43,806 nucleotides of DNA from Lysinibacillus sphaericus (GCF_006864135.1 NZ_SADV01000032.1:1-43806), one strand, 5' to 3'; numbered from the stretch's first letter, positions 16,521 through 25,356 are shown. The notes: generated by a model not told the origin, from the sequence alone. Program-made: numbers and translations.

Positions 16521-18062
16521 TTATTGAAATACTCGTTCTGCGTGTAGGGCAAGTTTTTCTAGGGATGATTTGTCTACATCTGCGTGTAATGAGTTACCGT
16601 GAGAGTCCATTGTTACAACAGCCGTGAACTTCTCAACGTTTAAATGCCACATTGCTTCTGGAATACCGAATTCCATTAGGTCAACGCCTTCAACACCTTT
16701 AATGCAGTCTGCGTAGTATTGTGCAGCACCACCGATTGCATTTAAGTAAACGCCACCGTGCTCTTCTAATGCAGCAAGTGTTTTTGGTCCCATACCGCCT
16801 TTACCAATTACAGCGCGGATACCGAATTTTTTCATGATGTCACCTTGATATGGCTCCTCACGAATAGAAGTAGTTGGACCAGCTGCTTTTACTGTCCAGT
16901 TACCTTCTTCGTCTTTTGCCATTACAGGGCCACAGTGATAAATAACTTGTCCATTAAGATCAACTGGAGCATCATGGCTCATTAAATGATGGTGAATTGC
17001 GTCACGGCCAGTATACATACGACCAGTAATCGAAACAACGTCACCAACTTTTAGAGCGCGAATTTGCTCTTCAGTAATTGGTGCAGTAAGTTCCACTACA
17101 TCTGTAGTAGTATCTTCTGTTGTTGCTGCAACTTCATCTTCTTTAAATGTAATTTTTTCGCCTTCTTGATAATGCCAGTTAATAATTTCACCAGTTTGAG
17201 GGTTGATGTCCACAGCCATACGACGGTATGCCCAGCAGTTATAAGCTACTGATACGTAGAATGATGCAGGGATACGGTGCATAACACCAATTTTACAGCC
17301 TAGTAATGTTGCTTCACCACCGAAGCCCATTGTACCGATACCAAATGTGTTTGCAGTTTTCACTACATACTCTTCTAATTTAGCAAGATCAGCATTTGGA
17401 TTTGTATCTTCTACATGACGGAATAATTGTTCTTTCGCTAAGTCGTAACCAGAAGAGCGGTCTCCACCGATACCTACACCGATGAAGCCAGCTGAACAGC
17501 CTTGACCTTGTGCTTGGTATACTGAGTGAATGATACATTTACGGATACCATCTAAATCACGACCAGCGCGGCCAAGACCTTCAAGCTCACATGGTAGGCT
17601 ATACTGAATGTTTTTGTTTTCACAGCCGCCACCTTTAAGGATTAACTTAATTGTGATGTAGTCTTTTTCCCATTGTTCGAATTTCATAACAGGAAGACCG
17701 TCACCAAGGTTGTTGCCGCTGTTTGCGCCTGTTAATGAATCAACCGCATTTGGACGTAATTTTGCATCGGCAGATGTATCACAAATAGCTTTTTTAATAG
17801 CTTCTTTAATTTCTAATTGGTTTACACCAACAGGAGTATAAATTTTGAATGTTGGTAGACCAGTATCTTGACAGATAGGTGATACATTATCTTCTGCCAT
17901 AATAATATTAGTTGAGATTGTGTCTAAGCTCATTGCAGCACGAGTACCTGAATTCTCAGCTTCTTTAGCTTTCTTAATTGCACGACGTACGTCTTTTGGT
18001 AGATTAGTAGATGTTTCAGTAATTAAATCGTAAAGACTTTTCTCCAAAGTTTGGATATTCAT
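16521..18062 (-). CDS. fumA: Class I (iron-sulfur) fumarate hydratase
   Basis: The 513-aa enzyme interconverts fumarate and malate in the TCA cycle with an oxygen-sensitive [4Fe-4S] cluster. The alpha half (about 1-320) has PICQDTGLP with C64, GQGCSAGF with C189 and YNCWAYR with C276 as likely cluster ligands. The beta half (about 325-513) has GRMYTGRDAIHHHLM, GPVMAKDEEG and GPTTSIREEPY. Both halves are fused in one chain as in E. coli FumA. The join (about 305-325) is an acidic/Thr-rich linker. The ATG at 18062 follows GGGGGG. It stands alone. B. subtilis relies on class II CitG; whether this strain also has one cannot be seen here. Confidence 0.93.
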   Translation of the reverse strand: MNIQTLEKSLYDLITETSTNLPKDVRRAIKKAKEAENSGTRAAMSLDTISTNIIMAEDNVSPICQDTGLPTFKIYTPVGVNQLEIKEAIKKAICDTSADAKLRPNAVDSLTGANSGNNLGDGLPVMKFEQWEKDYITIKLILKGGGCENKNIQYSLPCELEGLGRAGRDLDGIRKCIIHSVYQAQGQGCSAGFIGVGIGGDRSSGYDLAKEQLFRHVEDTNPNADLAKLEEYVVKTANTFGIGTMGFGGEATLLGCKIGVMHRIPASFYVSVAYNCWAYRRMAVDINPQTGEIINWHYQEGEKITFKEDEVAATTEDTTTDVVELTAPITEEQIRALKVGDVVSITGRMYTGRDAIHHHLMSHDAPVDLNGQVIYHCGPVMAKDEEGNWTVKAAGPTTSIREEPYQGDIMKKFGIRAVIGKGGMGPKTLAALEEHGGVYLNAIGGAAQYYADCIKGVEGVDLMEFGIPEAMWHLNVEKFTAVVTMDSHGNSLHADVDKSSLEKLALHAERVFQ

Positions 18063-18325
18063 TTAGTATTGCCCCCCATAGAAAATTTGATTATTTCCAC
18101 GATACATTATACTCTTTTCAACTAATGAAAAAAAGAGTTCAACTCATTGTGGTCGGAATTAAAGGTCTATTCTCAAAAAGAGGTAATTTAAATATGAAAT
18201 TATGTATCTATTGTTTAGGTGGGCGGATCACTTTTGAAGCCGAGCTGATCAAATCACCATAAAGATTGCTGGCGAAGAACGTTTGTTCTATAATAAATAT
18301 AAAATTTCCTTTAGGAGGTAATATT

Positions 18326-19117
18326 ATGAAGTTACTTAATTTACCTGAAGTATTTGAACAATATCGGACTATAATAGAGGAAACGATACAGCCTACTGTA
18401 TTTATTGAAACGGAAGAACGAAAAACATCTTTATTTGAAAGTAAGTTTGCGGGTGATCCGTATTTTCCTCTTTCAATGGAATATCCGAAAAGTCCTGAGG
18501 GGCAACCATTAAAATTACTAGCACAAATTAATTTTGCAGATGTATCTAAGCATTTACCGAATTTCCCTGAAGAGGGGATTTTACAGTTTTTTATTGATGG
18601 CTATGATGATGTATTAGGGATGGACTTTGAGAATGGCCAAAATCAGGAGGGCTTCCGCGTCATTTTCCACGAACATATTGTCAGTGATGAGCTGCAATTA
18701 GTTCAAGACTTCTTATTTGTTGAAGAGAAAGAAAAAGAATTATTCTTTCCAGTTGAAAAAGAAATGGCATTGTCTTTTGGAACAAGCTACGAACCATTAT
18801 CAGCACATGACTTTAGACGTGAAAAACTATATGCGAAGATCCTTGCTAATATAGAAGACAATGATATTTTAGTAGACTCATTTTATGAAACCTTAAATAG
18901 TTCAGGTCATAAAATTGGCGGATATCCATTCTTTACCTAAGAAGATCCAAGAGCATATGGCGACTATATAGATTCAACAATTTTGTTACTTCAGATTGAT
19001 AGTGTAGGCGAACATATTGTGTGGGGGGATGACGGGGTTGGAAATTTCTTTATTACTGAAGATGACCTTAAACGAAAGGATTTTAGTAAAGTTCTATATA
19101 ATTGGGATTGCTATTAA
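18326..19117 (+). pseudogene. YwqG-family (DUF1963) gene with in-frame stop
   Basis: The reading frame from ATG 18326 (AGGAGG 8 bp upstream) gives 204 residues of a DUF1963/YwqG protein (GDPYFPLSMEYPKSPEGQP, LLAQINFADV, GILQFFIDG), then TAA at 18938-18940 inside GGYPFFT. The same frame continues without a shift for 58 more codons ([38 protein letters not shown]) to a TAA at 19115, giving the usual family length of about 263. The motif at the break is normally followed by Gln-x-Asp-Pro-Arg, so one CAA-to-TAA change explains it. The C-terminal part missing from the truncated product is conserved, so loss of function is likely. Sequencing error or readthrough are alternatives. Confidence 0.8.
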
Positions 19118-19133
19118 CCGGAAATGGAACAGA

Positions 19134-19170
19134 AAAAAGCAAGTGGATATAGCACATCCGCTTGCTTTTA
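19134..19170. terminator. Terminator after the YwqG-family gene
   Basis: AAAAGCAAGTGGAT and ATCCGCTTGCTTTT (19156-19169) form a hairpin (19135-19169) with A/T flanks. Confidence 0.8.
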
Positions 19171-19233
19171 TCTTCATCCAGCAAATCTTTTCTGTACAGT
19201 GAAGAGTCAGTTATAAAAGACTTCCTGAAGATA

Positions 19234-19297
19234 AGCCTCCGGCGGATGTCACTGGATTTTAATATTCGGACGCAATTACGCCAAGGAGAAATTGATT
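19234..19297. repeat. Dispersed-repeat remnant GCCTCCGGCGGATGTC...
   Basis: GCCTCCGGCGGATGTC and CGGACGCAATTACGCC are followed by a broken copy of the AATTATGCC palindrome. The same modules occur at 12670-12710, 34931-34965 and 37040-37066. Confidence 0.55.
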
Positions 19298-19302
19298 AGT
19301 AG

Positions 19303-19488
19303 TTATTGTTCACGAGCATTAAATTGCTCCATTTTGTCTTCTAAATCATCCATCATTTGAATTAAACGATCGATATCCTCTAATTCAGTTGTTTCAGGAT
19401 CAATTGCATCTAAAACTTCTAAAAACATTTCAAGACGCTCTTTTAAGTAGTTCATTTGCTGTTTTTTATCAGTGATTGGATTTGACAT
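19303..19488 (-). CDS. SE1561-family small protein
   Basis: A 61-aa acidic, helical protein (KQQMNYLKERLEMFLEVLDA, then LEDIDRLIQMMDDLEDKMEQF). It matches the pattern of the short SE1561-type family of Bacilli and Staphylococci. TGAGGTG precedes the ATG at 19488. Likely a coiled coil; function unknown. A repeat remnant follows its stop directly. Confidence 0.75.
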   Translation of the reverse strand: MSNPITDKKQQMNYLKERLEMFLEVLDAIDPETTELEDIDRLIQMMDDLEDKMEQFNAREQ

Positions 19489-19639
19489 AGATACACCTCA
19501 TTTCATCCCCTTCATCTTAGCTGATTTGGGACTAAATTTCAATGTTTAGGTAAACACCTAGGACTAAGCGATTATTTTGCGAAAATCAATAGACCGAATA
19601 TTTACAATATTGAGGGCGTGTGTTAAATTAATATTAAGA

Positions 19640-19815
19640 AAAAGTAAAGGAGCTGATTTCAAAAATCAAAAAAACTCTAACTCGAAAAGGAGGGAGTTTA
19701 AACAAGTACTCGGCCGATGTAAAAGCCGAAATTCGTGTTTATACAATTAAATGGAGATAAGTGTTAGTTAGGCCTTAGCGTAAAATCACATGTGGTGAGC
19801 GCTAAGGCTTTTTTG
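19640..19815 (+). promoter_or_regulatory. Possible attenuator leader of the decayed MFS gene
   Basis: A terminator, GCCTTAGCG (19772-19780) with CGCTAAGGC (19800-19808) plus TTTTTT, ends 40 bp before the MFS start codon. Upstream are nested stems: AACTC (19679-19683) with GAGTT (19694-19698), and CGGC (19711-19714) with GCCG (19725-19728). Two AGGAG/GGAGGG stretches (19648, 19690) have no good start codon. Placement suggests antibiotic- or ligand-responsive attenuation. It does not match a riboswitch I can name, and an independent small RNA is possible. Confidence 0.4.
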
Positions 19816-19857
19816 TATGCTGTTATTTGGAAAAACGACTTGATGTTGGAGGGAATG

Positions 19858-21002
19858 ATGACATACTTCTCAGATTACAGCAAAAAAAGATTTGCCATTC
19901 TAGTGTTAATTGTATCTATTTAAGGCTTTTCACAAGGGATGCTATTACCGCTAATTTCAATTATTTTCGAACGTGATGGAGTATCCTCTGCGTTGAATGG
20001 ATTGAACACAACAGGTCTATACATAGGAACTTTATTAATCTCACCATTTATCGAGCAGCCATTACGAAAATGGGGCTATTAATAGGCGATGCACTTGTCT
20101 TCGCTTCACTGCTTGCGTTTCCCTTATGGAAGAGTGTGACTTTTTGGTTTACCCTCCGCTTACTCATTGGGATAGGGGATCATGCATTACACTTTGCAAC
20201 ACAGACGTGGATTACAAGCACTACGGATCATAAAAGCTTAGGAAAAGGTATGGCCATTTACGGCTTGTCTTTTAGTACAGGTTTTGCGGTAGGTCCTTTG
20301 ATGGTTAAACTTATACAAGTTTCAGAAGCATTACCGTTTATTGTGTCCTCGATTATGTGCTTATTAGCATGTGCTTTTGTCTTCCTTTTACAAAATGAAA
20401 AACCAGAGAGATTAACGGGAGACTTACATGCAAGGGGGTGGCATCGTTATAAAATGGCTATTGCATTCGGGTGGATTGCATTTTTAGGGCCATTTGTTTA
20501 TGGGTTTTTAGAATCTTCTTTAAATGCCTTGTTCCCAGTTTATGCGTTACGAAAAGGTTTCGACGTGGATATGATTCCTATTATTTTATCAGTCTTTACA
20601 TTTAGTGGGATTTTGACACAAGTACCACTTGGAGCTATAGGGGATAAAGTAGGACGACGCAATGTCTTGAAAGGTTCATTTGGTGGGACTGTTATTTTTG
20701 GCATTGCAAGTTTTGTAGAGCATTCACAAATCGCAGTAGCTGTAGCATTTTTCTTTACAGGTACATTAGTCGGTTCGATGTTTTCATTGGGTATTACTTT
20801 TATGGCTGACTTAACACCAAAGGAGTTACTACCAACAGGAAATCTGCTTTGCGGTATTGCTCTTAGTATCGGTAGTTTAACAGGGCCATTAGGAGGCGTT
20901 TATTTAGAATATGTAAATTACAGCTTCCTTTTATTAGTGGCGATGCTTTTGCTAGCTATAGCCATTGTTTTATTAGTCTTTGGGCGTTGTTTTTTGGAAT
21001 GA
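19858..21002 (+). pseudogene. MFS transporter pseudogene (stop plus frameshift)
   Basis: From ATG 19858 the frame reads MTYFSDYSKKRFAILVLIVS and hits TAA at 19921. It continues in the same frame through GFSQGMLLPLISIIFERDG and LLISPFIEQPLRKWGY, then stops again near 20081. The rest of the protein (about 310 residues: LRLLIGIGDHALHF, GLSFSTGFAVGPL, GDKVGRRNVLKG as motif A, TFMADLTPKELLPTG) is in another frame from about 20070 and open to 21002. So there is one nonsense change at codon 22 and one small deletion near residue 73. The intact protein would have been about 390 aa. An internal start at 20070 could express a truncated product lacking the first two helices; this is unlikely to transport. 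Confidence 0.85.
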
Positions 21003-21380
21003 TTCTTGAAGCGGAAAAAAGAGAGTCAGCTCGGAGACTTTTGGGTATTTTAGACAAAATAAAAGAGCGGGGCTCATCTTCCCGCTCATAAAACAAAAAA
21101 ACGCCCAGCAAATCCGTGCTGTTATGGCGTTCTTTGCGTGACAAGGATGTTCCGTCCAAGTCACATAGGTTTGGCACCTAGAATGATATTATACAGACAA
21201 GTTAACATAAAATCAAATAATATTTGTAGATAAGTAATATTTGGACTTTGGATCTCTATATAATAGAAGAACACTAACTCAGATGAATTATAATGAGGAG
21301 ATATTGACACATCGCAGAATATAAAAAAAATCGATCGATCCACCGTGCATTAACAGAATTAAAGCTGCTAAGATTTTAAA
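21003..21380. other. Intergenic region with two minus-strand terminator hairpins
   Basis: Read on the minus strand, AACGCC...GGCGTTTTTTTG (21131-21094) and then GAGCGGG-N9-CCCGCTCTTTTATTTT (21087-21055) form two successive terminators. Upstream of them (21140-21175) is a dyad-rich stretch, and the rest is A+T-rich. No credible gene is seen; it may be the end of a small RNA or a decayed element. Confidence 0.4.
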
Positions 21381-21412
21381 GGGCGTCACTCATTTTTTGA
21401 GGACGCCCGTTT
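21381..21412 (-). terminator. Terminator of rlmCD-like gene
   Basis: GGGCGTC (21381-21387) and GACGCCC (21402-21408) form a hairpin just after the stop at 21416. The T-run is modest on both strands. Confidence 0.6.
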
Positions 21413-21415
21413 TCA

Positions 21416-22804
21416 TTACATATTTTTCAATACTAGCTTCGCCACACATTCCACCTGTGCGGTTTGTGCAAACATATCCACCGGCTGAATATACTCCACA
21501 TCATAAAACTTCGATAATTCGTTTAAATCCTTCGCTAAAGTTGATGGATTACACGATGTATAGACAAAGCGCTTCGGTTTTAGCTTCAACACCGTGCGGA
21601 TGAATTCTGGTGCTAGACCTGTACGTGGTGGGTCAACTGTAATAACATCTGGTGTAAACCCTTCTCTGCGCCATTTTGCTAGGACACTTTCTGCTGTGCC
21701 GACTGCGTATTTTGTATGCTTGAAGCCATGGTTTCGAGCATTTTTACGTGCATCCTGAATGCTTTCTGGAATAACATCCATCCCACGAACTTCTTTTGCT
21801 TTGTCAGCCAGCCATAAGCCGATTGTTCCAACACCGCAGTAAGCATCAACAACTGTTTCTTTGCCTGTTAATGCTGCTGCTTTTTTTATTTCATCATAAA
21901 GATGGACCGTTTGTGTTGGATTCAGTTGGAAAAAGGCGCGAGCTGATAAATCAAAGGCTAATTCTCCAAGCTCCTCATGAATTGTTTCCTTGCCATCAAG
22001 GACAATTGTTTCATCGCCAAAGATTAACGATGTTTTCTCACGGTTAATATTTTGGGCAATCGAAACAATACTTGGGTCGATTTTTTTAATACGTGCAATG
22101 AGTTCCGCTTGATGTGGAATTTCCTTACGTGTTGTAACGAGCACGACTTGTGTTTCACCAGTACGAATTCCTGTACGTACAACAATCGTACGTACTAAGC
22201 CATCAAGTGTACGACCATCATAAATAGTAATATTCAGTTTTTGTAAAATTTTACGCGTTGCCACTGTGATTTTAGATGTAATCGGATGTTGAACAAGGCA
22301 ATCATTGATGTTCAGTAACTTGTTACTACCTTCTGCAAATAACCCTGCATAGACACGCTTACCCTCTTTACGTACTTGATACTGACTTTTGTTACGATAA
22401 TTCCATGGATTATCCATCCCTAAAGTTTTGCGAACTTCAACTGTATTAGCTAAAGGTTTAGCGTAACGTTCTAATGCTTGAATAACGATATCACGCTTTT
22501 CGATTAGCTGTTTTTCATATGTCATATGTTGAAGCTGACAGCCGCCACATTCGTTGTAAACTGGGCATGGTGCTTCCTGGCGATATTTTGAAACTTTGCG
22601 AATAGTTACTATTTCTGCTTCGGCAAAGTTTCGCTGTGTTTTAGTTATTTGTGCTGTAATTTCTTCACCAGGAATAGCGCCTTTTACGAATACCACATTA
22701 CGCTTATAAAAGCCTACTCCTTCACCGTTAATACCAAGTCTTTTTATTGTTAGAGGAAATTTTTGTCCTACTTCCATTGTTGTTTGCTGCGTCAAGCGAT
22801 CCAC
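21416..22804 (-). CDS. rlmCD: 23S rRNA (uracil-5-)-methyltransferase, RlmCD/RumA family
   Basis: The 462-aa SAM-dependent enzyme makes m5U in 23S rRNA. It has an N-terminal TRAM domain (about 12-70). The iron-sulfur cysteines follow in [14 protein letters not shown], then the Rossmann methyltransferase core with [16 protein letters not shown] (motif I), DPPRTGL (motif IV) and [13 protein letters not shown] with the catalytic Cys; ECVAKLVL ends the fold. B. subtilis has YefA (RlmCD) and YfjO; which one this corresponds to is not certain. The start is a GTG at 22804 with AACAGGG close by; a TTG nine bases later is an alternative. It lies 35 bp after pdaA on the same strand and may be read through from it. 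Confidence 0.9.
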   Translation of the reverse strand: MDRLTQQTTMEVGQKFPLTIKRLGINGEGVGFYKRNVVFVKGAIPGEEITAQITKTQRNFAEAEIVTIRKVSKYRQEAPCPVYNECGGCQLQHMTYEKQLIEKRDIVIQALERYAKPLANTVEVRKTLGMDNPWNYRNKSQYQVRKEGKRVYAGLFAEGSNKLLNINDCLVQHPITSKITVATRKILQKLNITIYDGRTLDGLVRTIVVRTGIRTGETQVVLVTTRKEIPHQAELIARIKKIDPSIVSIAQNINREKTSLIFGDETIVLDGKETIHEELGELAFDLSARAFFQLNPTQTVHLYDEIKKAAALTGKETVVDAYCGVGTIGLWLADKAKEVRGMDVIPESIQDARKNARNHGFKHTKYAVGTAESVLAKWRREGFTPDVITVDPPRTGLAPEFIRTVLKLKPKRFVYTSCNPSTLAKDLNELSKFYDVEYIQPVDMFAQTAQVECVAKLVLKNM

Positions 22805-22839
22805 GTCCCTGTTCTTTTAATATCATCTCCCCATTATAA

Positions 22840-23658
22840 CTAAGGAGTAGACGATTGCAAAGCGACAGGAGAATCTTCATATTCTAAAACTAAATCGTCA
22901 AGGGATAAAAATGTATAGCCTTGTTTTTTCGCTTCGGCAATAAACCTTGGGAGAGCTTCTGCATTATCTTGTGCAACTGTATGCATTAAAATAACAGCGC
23001 CTGGGTGAAGCTGTTCCATTAATGCATTATACGCATAATCTGCGCCACGACGGACATCCCTTTCCCAATCCTTAAAGGCAACAGACCAGAAAATATGACG
23101 ATAGCCCTCAGCATTTGCTACCTCTAATAATTTCGCATTAAATGTACCTTCAGGTGGTCGGAAGTATGTTGTACGCTTTATACCAGTCAATCCCCGTAGT
23201 TTATCGTCAAATTTTTTCCATTCTGTACGCATAGCATCTGGCGTTAATCTCGCCATATTTGGATGTCCATATGAATGGTTGCCGATTGTATGGCCATCTT
23301 TAATCATGCGTTTCACTAAATCGGGGGCACTTTCTAAATAATGACCAGTTAAAAAGAAGGTGGCTGGTGCTTTTTCCTTCTTCAATGTATCCAAAATGCT
23401 TTCTGTAAACCCATTTTCATATCCGTTATCAAAGGTTAAATAAGCAATTTTTTTATCAGGCTTACCTTTATAAATAGCACCATATTTCTCAAGTAGCTGA
23501 TCAAGCTGTGCTCCAGCTTCAGCTGGTTCACCGTTTTTTGCTTTCTTTAATCCCCAATGGTATTCATCAGAGCCAGAAGCTGAAAATGGATTAAAGCTAA
23601 TCGCCGCGGCAATAATAAAAGTAGCGATGACCGCACCTACAATATGCTGTTTCCACAT
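22840..23658 (-). CDS. pdaA: Polysaccharide deacetylase PdaA (cortex muramic-lactam synthesis)
   Basis: The 272-aa secreted or membrane-anchored NodB-type deacetylase has an N-terminal hydrophobic segment (residues 5-24, IVGAVIATFIIAAAISF). The NodB domain has LTFDNGYENG (motif 1), HSYGHPNMARL (motif 2, metal His), RPPEGTFN (motif 3), FWSVAFKDWERD (motif 4) and LMHT (motif 5). The DNGYENG variant is that of PdaA, which de-N-acetylates muramic acid on the way to the spore-cortex delta-lactam. The ATG at 23658 is preferred because AAAGGATG lies about 8 bp before it; the ATG 12 bp upstream touches the SD. A sigma-G-like promoter sits 20 nt upstream, consistent with forespore expression. Divergent from recX. 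Confidence 0.92.
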   Translation of the reverse strand: MWKQHIVGAVIATFIIAAAISFNPFSASGSDEYHWGLKKAKNGEPAEAGAQLDQLLEKYGAIYKGKPDKKIAYLTFDNGYENGFTESILDTLKKEKAPATFFLTGHYLESAPDLVKRMIKDGHTIGNHSYGHPNMARLTPDAMRTEWKKFDDKLRGLTGIKRTTYFRPPEGTFNAKLLEVANAEGYRHIFWSVAFKDWERDVRRGADYAYNALMEQLHPGAVILMHTVAQDNAEALPRFIAEAKKQGYTFLSLDDLVLEYEDSPVALQSSTP

Positions 23659-23684
23659 ATAAAAACGCATCCTTTCTTTTTCAT

Positions 23685-23713
23685 TAGAATGCGTATTTTT
23701 AAAAAAATTATCC
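23685..23713 (-). promoter_or_regulatory. Sigma-G-like promoter of pdaA
   Basis: On the minus strand GGATA (23709-23713), 17 bp, CATTCTA (23685-23691) fits the sigma-G pattern GHATR/CATNHTA with one mismatch. It predicts a transcript start near 23678 and a 20-nt leader carrying the SD. B. subtilis pdaA is a sigma-G gene. Confidence 0.55.
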
Positions 23714-23777
23714 TATTTAATTTAATGCAATAAATCTTGAAGAGGAAATTAAACGTAAAATGATGTTTTTCTAAAAG

Positions 23778-23890
23778 AATACCCGCGAAACTGGAAATTA
23801 CTCGTGAAACGAGAGAATACCGAAGTAAAAGTAAATACCCACGCAAAACGGGAGTATACCTCCCACAGAGCAATACCCTCGAAAAATGTT
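23778..23890 (+). repeat. Six degenerate ~19-bp tandem units upstream of recX
   Basis: Units start at 23778, 23797, 23816, 23834, 23855 and 23872 (spacings 19, 19, 18, 21, 17). The consensus is roughly AATACCC-NCGAAA-CGGGAG. Several units contain a mini-hairpin, clearest in CTCGT-GAA-ACGAG (23801-23813) and CCC-ACGCAAAA-CGGG (23838-23852). The last unit runs into the recX -10 region. They are not coding and too short and unspaced for CRISPR. Confidence 0.7.
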
Positions 23891-23895
23891 ATAAT
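23887..23895 (+). promoter_or_regulatory. Extended -10 promoter of recX
   Basis: TG-T-TATAAT (23887-23895) is a perfect extended -10, 23 bp before the recX start. No recognisable -35 lies 17 bp upstream, where the last tandem unit sits. Confidence 0.55.
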
Positions 23896-23917
23896 GGTCA
23901 GTAGTGAGGTGTTACAA

Positions 23918-24721
23918 ATGCGTATTATTACGAAAATTGCACGTCAAAAAAACAACCCAGAACGTTATAATATATATTTGAACGAAGAATACGCTTTTCC
24001 TGTAGATGAGGCAATTCTCATTCAATTTGGATTAACGAAGGGAAAAGTACTTGAGGAATTTGACATTCAGGAAATTGCCTATGAGGATGAGATTCGAAAA
24101 GCTTTTAATAAAGGGTTAAATTTTTTGTCTTATCAAATGCGCAGTGAGCATGAGGTCAAGAAAAAGCTTCTCTCGTTAGAATTTGGGGAAGCGGTTATTT
24201 TAGAGGCTATCCAAAAGCTTAAATCATACGGCTTTTTAAATGATGAAACTTACTCCAAGGCATTACTCGATACGAAAAAAGCTACGATGAAAAAGGGACC
24301 TAAGGCAATTAGGCAAGACCTTATGAAAAAAGGAATTGATAAAAGCTTACAGGATGAGGTTCTTGCTACGTATAGTCATGCGGAACAGGTTAAGCTTGCC
24401 ACACAATTGGCTGAGAAGGTCGTTCGATCAGAAAAAAAGAAAACCCCAACACAAATAAAAGCTAAAATTCAAGATTTTTTAATGCGAAAAGGTTATTCTT
24501 TTAGTGTTATAGATGATGTGCTCAGTCAAATAGAGATTGAGCAAGATGAAGATGAATGGCAACAGCTACTTGATGGACAAGGCGAAAAAGTTTGGAAAAA
24601 GTATTCATCGAAGTATACTGGTTATGAATTGAAAATGAAAATAAAGCAGGCTCTCTATCAAAAGGGGTTTCCTATAGAGGTTATAGATCGTTTTATAGAA
24701 GAGAAGGAGAATGAGGAATGA
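23918..24721 (+). CDS. recX: Recombination regulator RecX
   Basis: A 267-aa protein made of repeated three-helix modules that modulates RecA filaments. Features are LNFLSYQMRSEHEVKKKLL with the conserved R-S-E-x-E/V pattern, YGFLNDETYSKALLDTK, KKGPKAIRQDLMKKGID and FLMRKGYSFSVIDDVL, with a further module at the C-terminus (about 220-262). The longer Firmicute RecX form of about 265 residues is expected. The ATG at 23918 follows GTGAGGTG at 6 bp; upstream in-frame ATGs (for example 23804) fall in the tandem repeats and lack an SD. Its stop overlaps yfhH by 4 bp (ATGA), as in the B. subtilis recX(yfhG)-yfhH pair. Confidence 0.93.
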   Translation: MRIITKIARQKNNPERYNIYLNEEYAFPVDEAILIQFGLTKGKVLEEFDIQEIAYEDEIRKAFNKGLNFLSYQMRSEHEVKKKLLSLEFGEAVILEAIQKLKSYGFLNDETYSKALLDTKKATMKKGPKAIRQDLMKKGIDKSLQDEVLATYSHAEQVKLATQLAEKVVRSEKKKTPTQIKAKIQDFLMRKGYSFSVIDDVLSQIEIEQDEDEWQQLLDGQGEKVWKKYSSKYTGYELKMKIKQALYQKGFPIEVIDRFIEEKENEE

Positions 24722-25047
24722 ACGAAAAAAATTACGCTGCAATGTCAGAGCACGAATTACGTGAGGAAATAGCAATGATAAAGGAAAAGGCACGTAAGGC
24801 GGAACAGCTAGGTATCATTAATGAATTCGCAGTATATGAGCGTAAGGCTTTAATGGCGGCTGCTTATTTAGTAGATTTGGAGACAATAATTCCTGGAGAA
24901 ATGTATCGTATTGACGGCTCTGAAAATGAATTTTTTCAAGTGGATTATTTAAAAGGTCGCTTTGCTTGGGGACATCGCTTGGGGGGCGAAAAATATCAAG
25001 AGGCTTTACCTGTTTCCATGCTATCTCCTGTAAAGGTGGGCAAATAA
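24718..25047 (+). CDS. yfhH: YfhH family protein (DUF1811)
   Basis: A 109-aa protein. The N-terminal helical part has MSEHELREEIAMIKEKARKAEQ; the C-terminal small beta domain has IIPGEMYRIDGSENEFFQVDYL and FAWGHRLGG. This is the YfhH pattern found directly after recX in Bacilli. It is translationally coupled to recX by an ATGA overlap and immediately followed by yfhJ. Function unknown. Confidence 0.88.
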   Translation: MNEKNYAAMSEHELREEIAMIKEKARKAEQLGIINEFAVYERKALMAAAYLVDLETIIPGEMYRIDGSENEFFQVDYLKGRFAWGHRLGGEKYQEALPVSMLSPVKVGK

Positions 25048-25317
25048 ATGGAAGAAAAAATTGAAAAACTAACTGCTGAATTACTTGCAAAAAACCCGCA
25101 AATGTCAGTAGGACGTGCACGAGTATGGATTGAGCTTTTATGGAGTGATTTTGAATCGACTTCTGCAAAAGCAGGCTACTCCTATCGTGGTGCTGATTAC
25201 ACTGAAAATTTAGTGCGTCAATTAATTAACAGCTACGGTGATAAACTTCATGCATTTGCAGGACGCAACCCTAAATACGCACATTTACTCGATGCTAGTG
25301 ATGATATGGTACAATAA
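25048..25317 (+). CDS. yfhJ: YfhJ family protein (WVELL motif)
   Basis: An 89-aa protein. ARVWIELLWSDFESTSAKAG carries the family's WVELL-type motif, and YRGADYTENLVRQLINSYG follows. The start codon directly follows the yfhH stop, so translation is coupled. It is the last gene of the recX operon, ended by a strong hairpin. Function unknown. Confidence 0.87.
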   Translation: MEEKIEKLTAELLAKNPQMSVGRARVWIELLWSDFESTSAKAGYSYRGADYTENLVRQLINSYGDKLHAFAGRNPKYAHLLDASDDMVQ

Positions 25318-25319
25318 CA

Positions 25320-25352
25320 AAACCCTGACCAATATTTGGTCAGGGTTTGCTG
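25320..25352. terminator. Bidirectional terminator, yfhJ / yfhP
   Basis: AAACCCTGACCAA (25320-25332) pairs perfectly with TTGGTCAGGGTTT (25336-25348) across a 3-nt loop. Confidence 0.88.
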
Positions 25353-25356
25353 ATGT

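Noticed and set aside
18194..18262. 22-codon frame starting MKLCIYCLGG after AAGAGGTAA
   Set aside because: An SD-like stretch exists, but the product is too short and has no recognisable pattern; could be a remnant, not supportable as a gene.
19640..19815. Known riboswitch or T-box before the MFS pseudogene
   Set aside because: No AGGGTGGNACCGCG T-box motif and no purine, SAM, TPP, lysine, preQ1 or fluoride core could be recognised; kept only as an unnamed leader.
20956..21343. Overlapping minus-strand frames of 60-73 codons
   Set aside because: Lie across terminator hairpins and the 3' end of the MFS pseudogene; no SD and mutually overlapping.
23778..23890. CRISPR array
   Set aside because: Units are only about 19 bp, contiguous without spacers and degenerate; no cas genes in the window.
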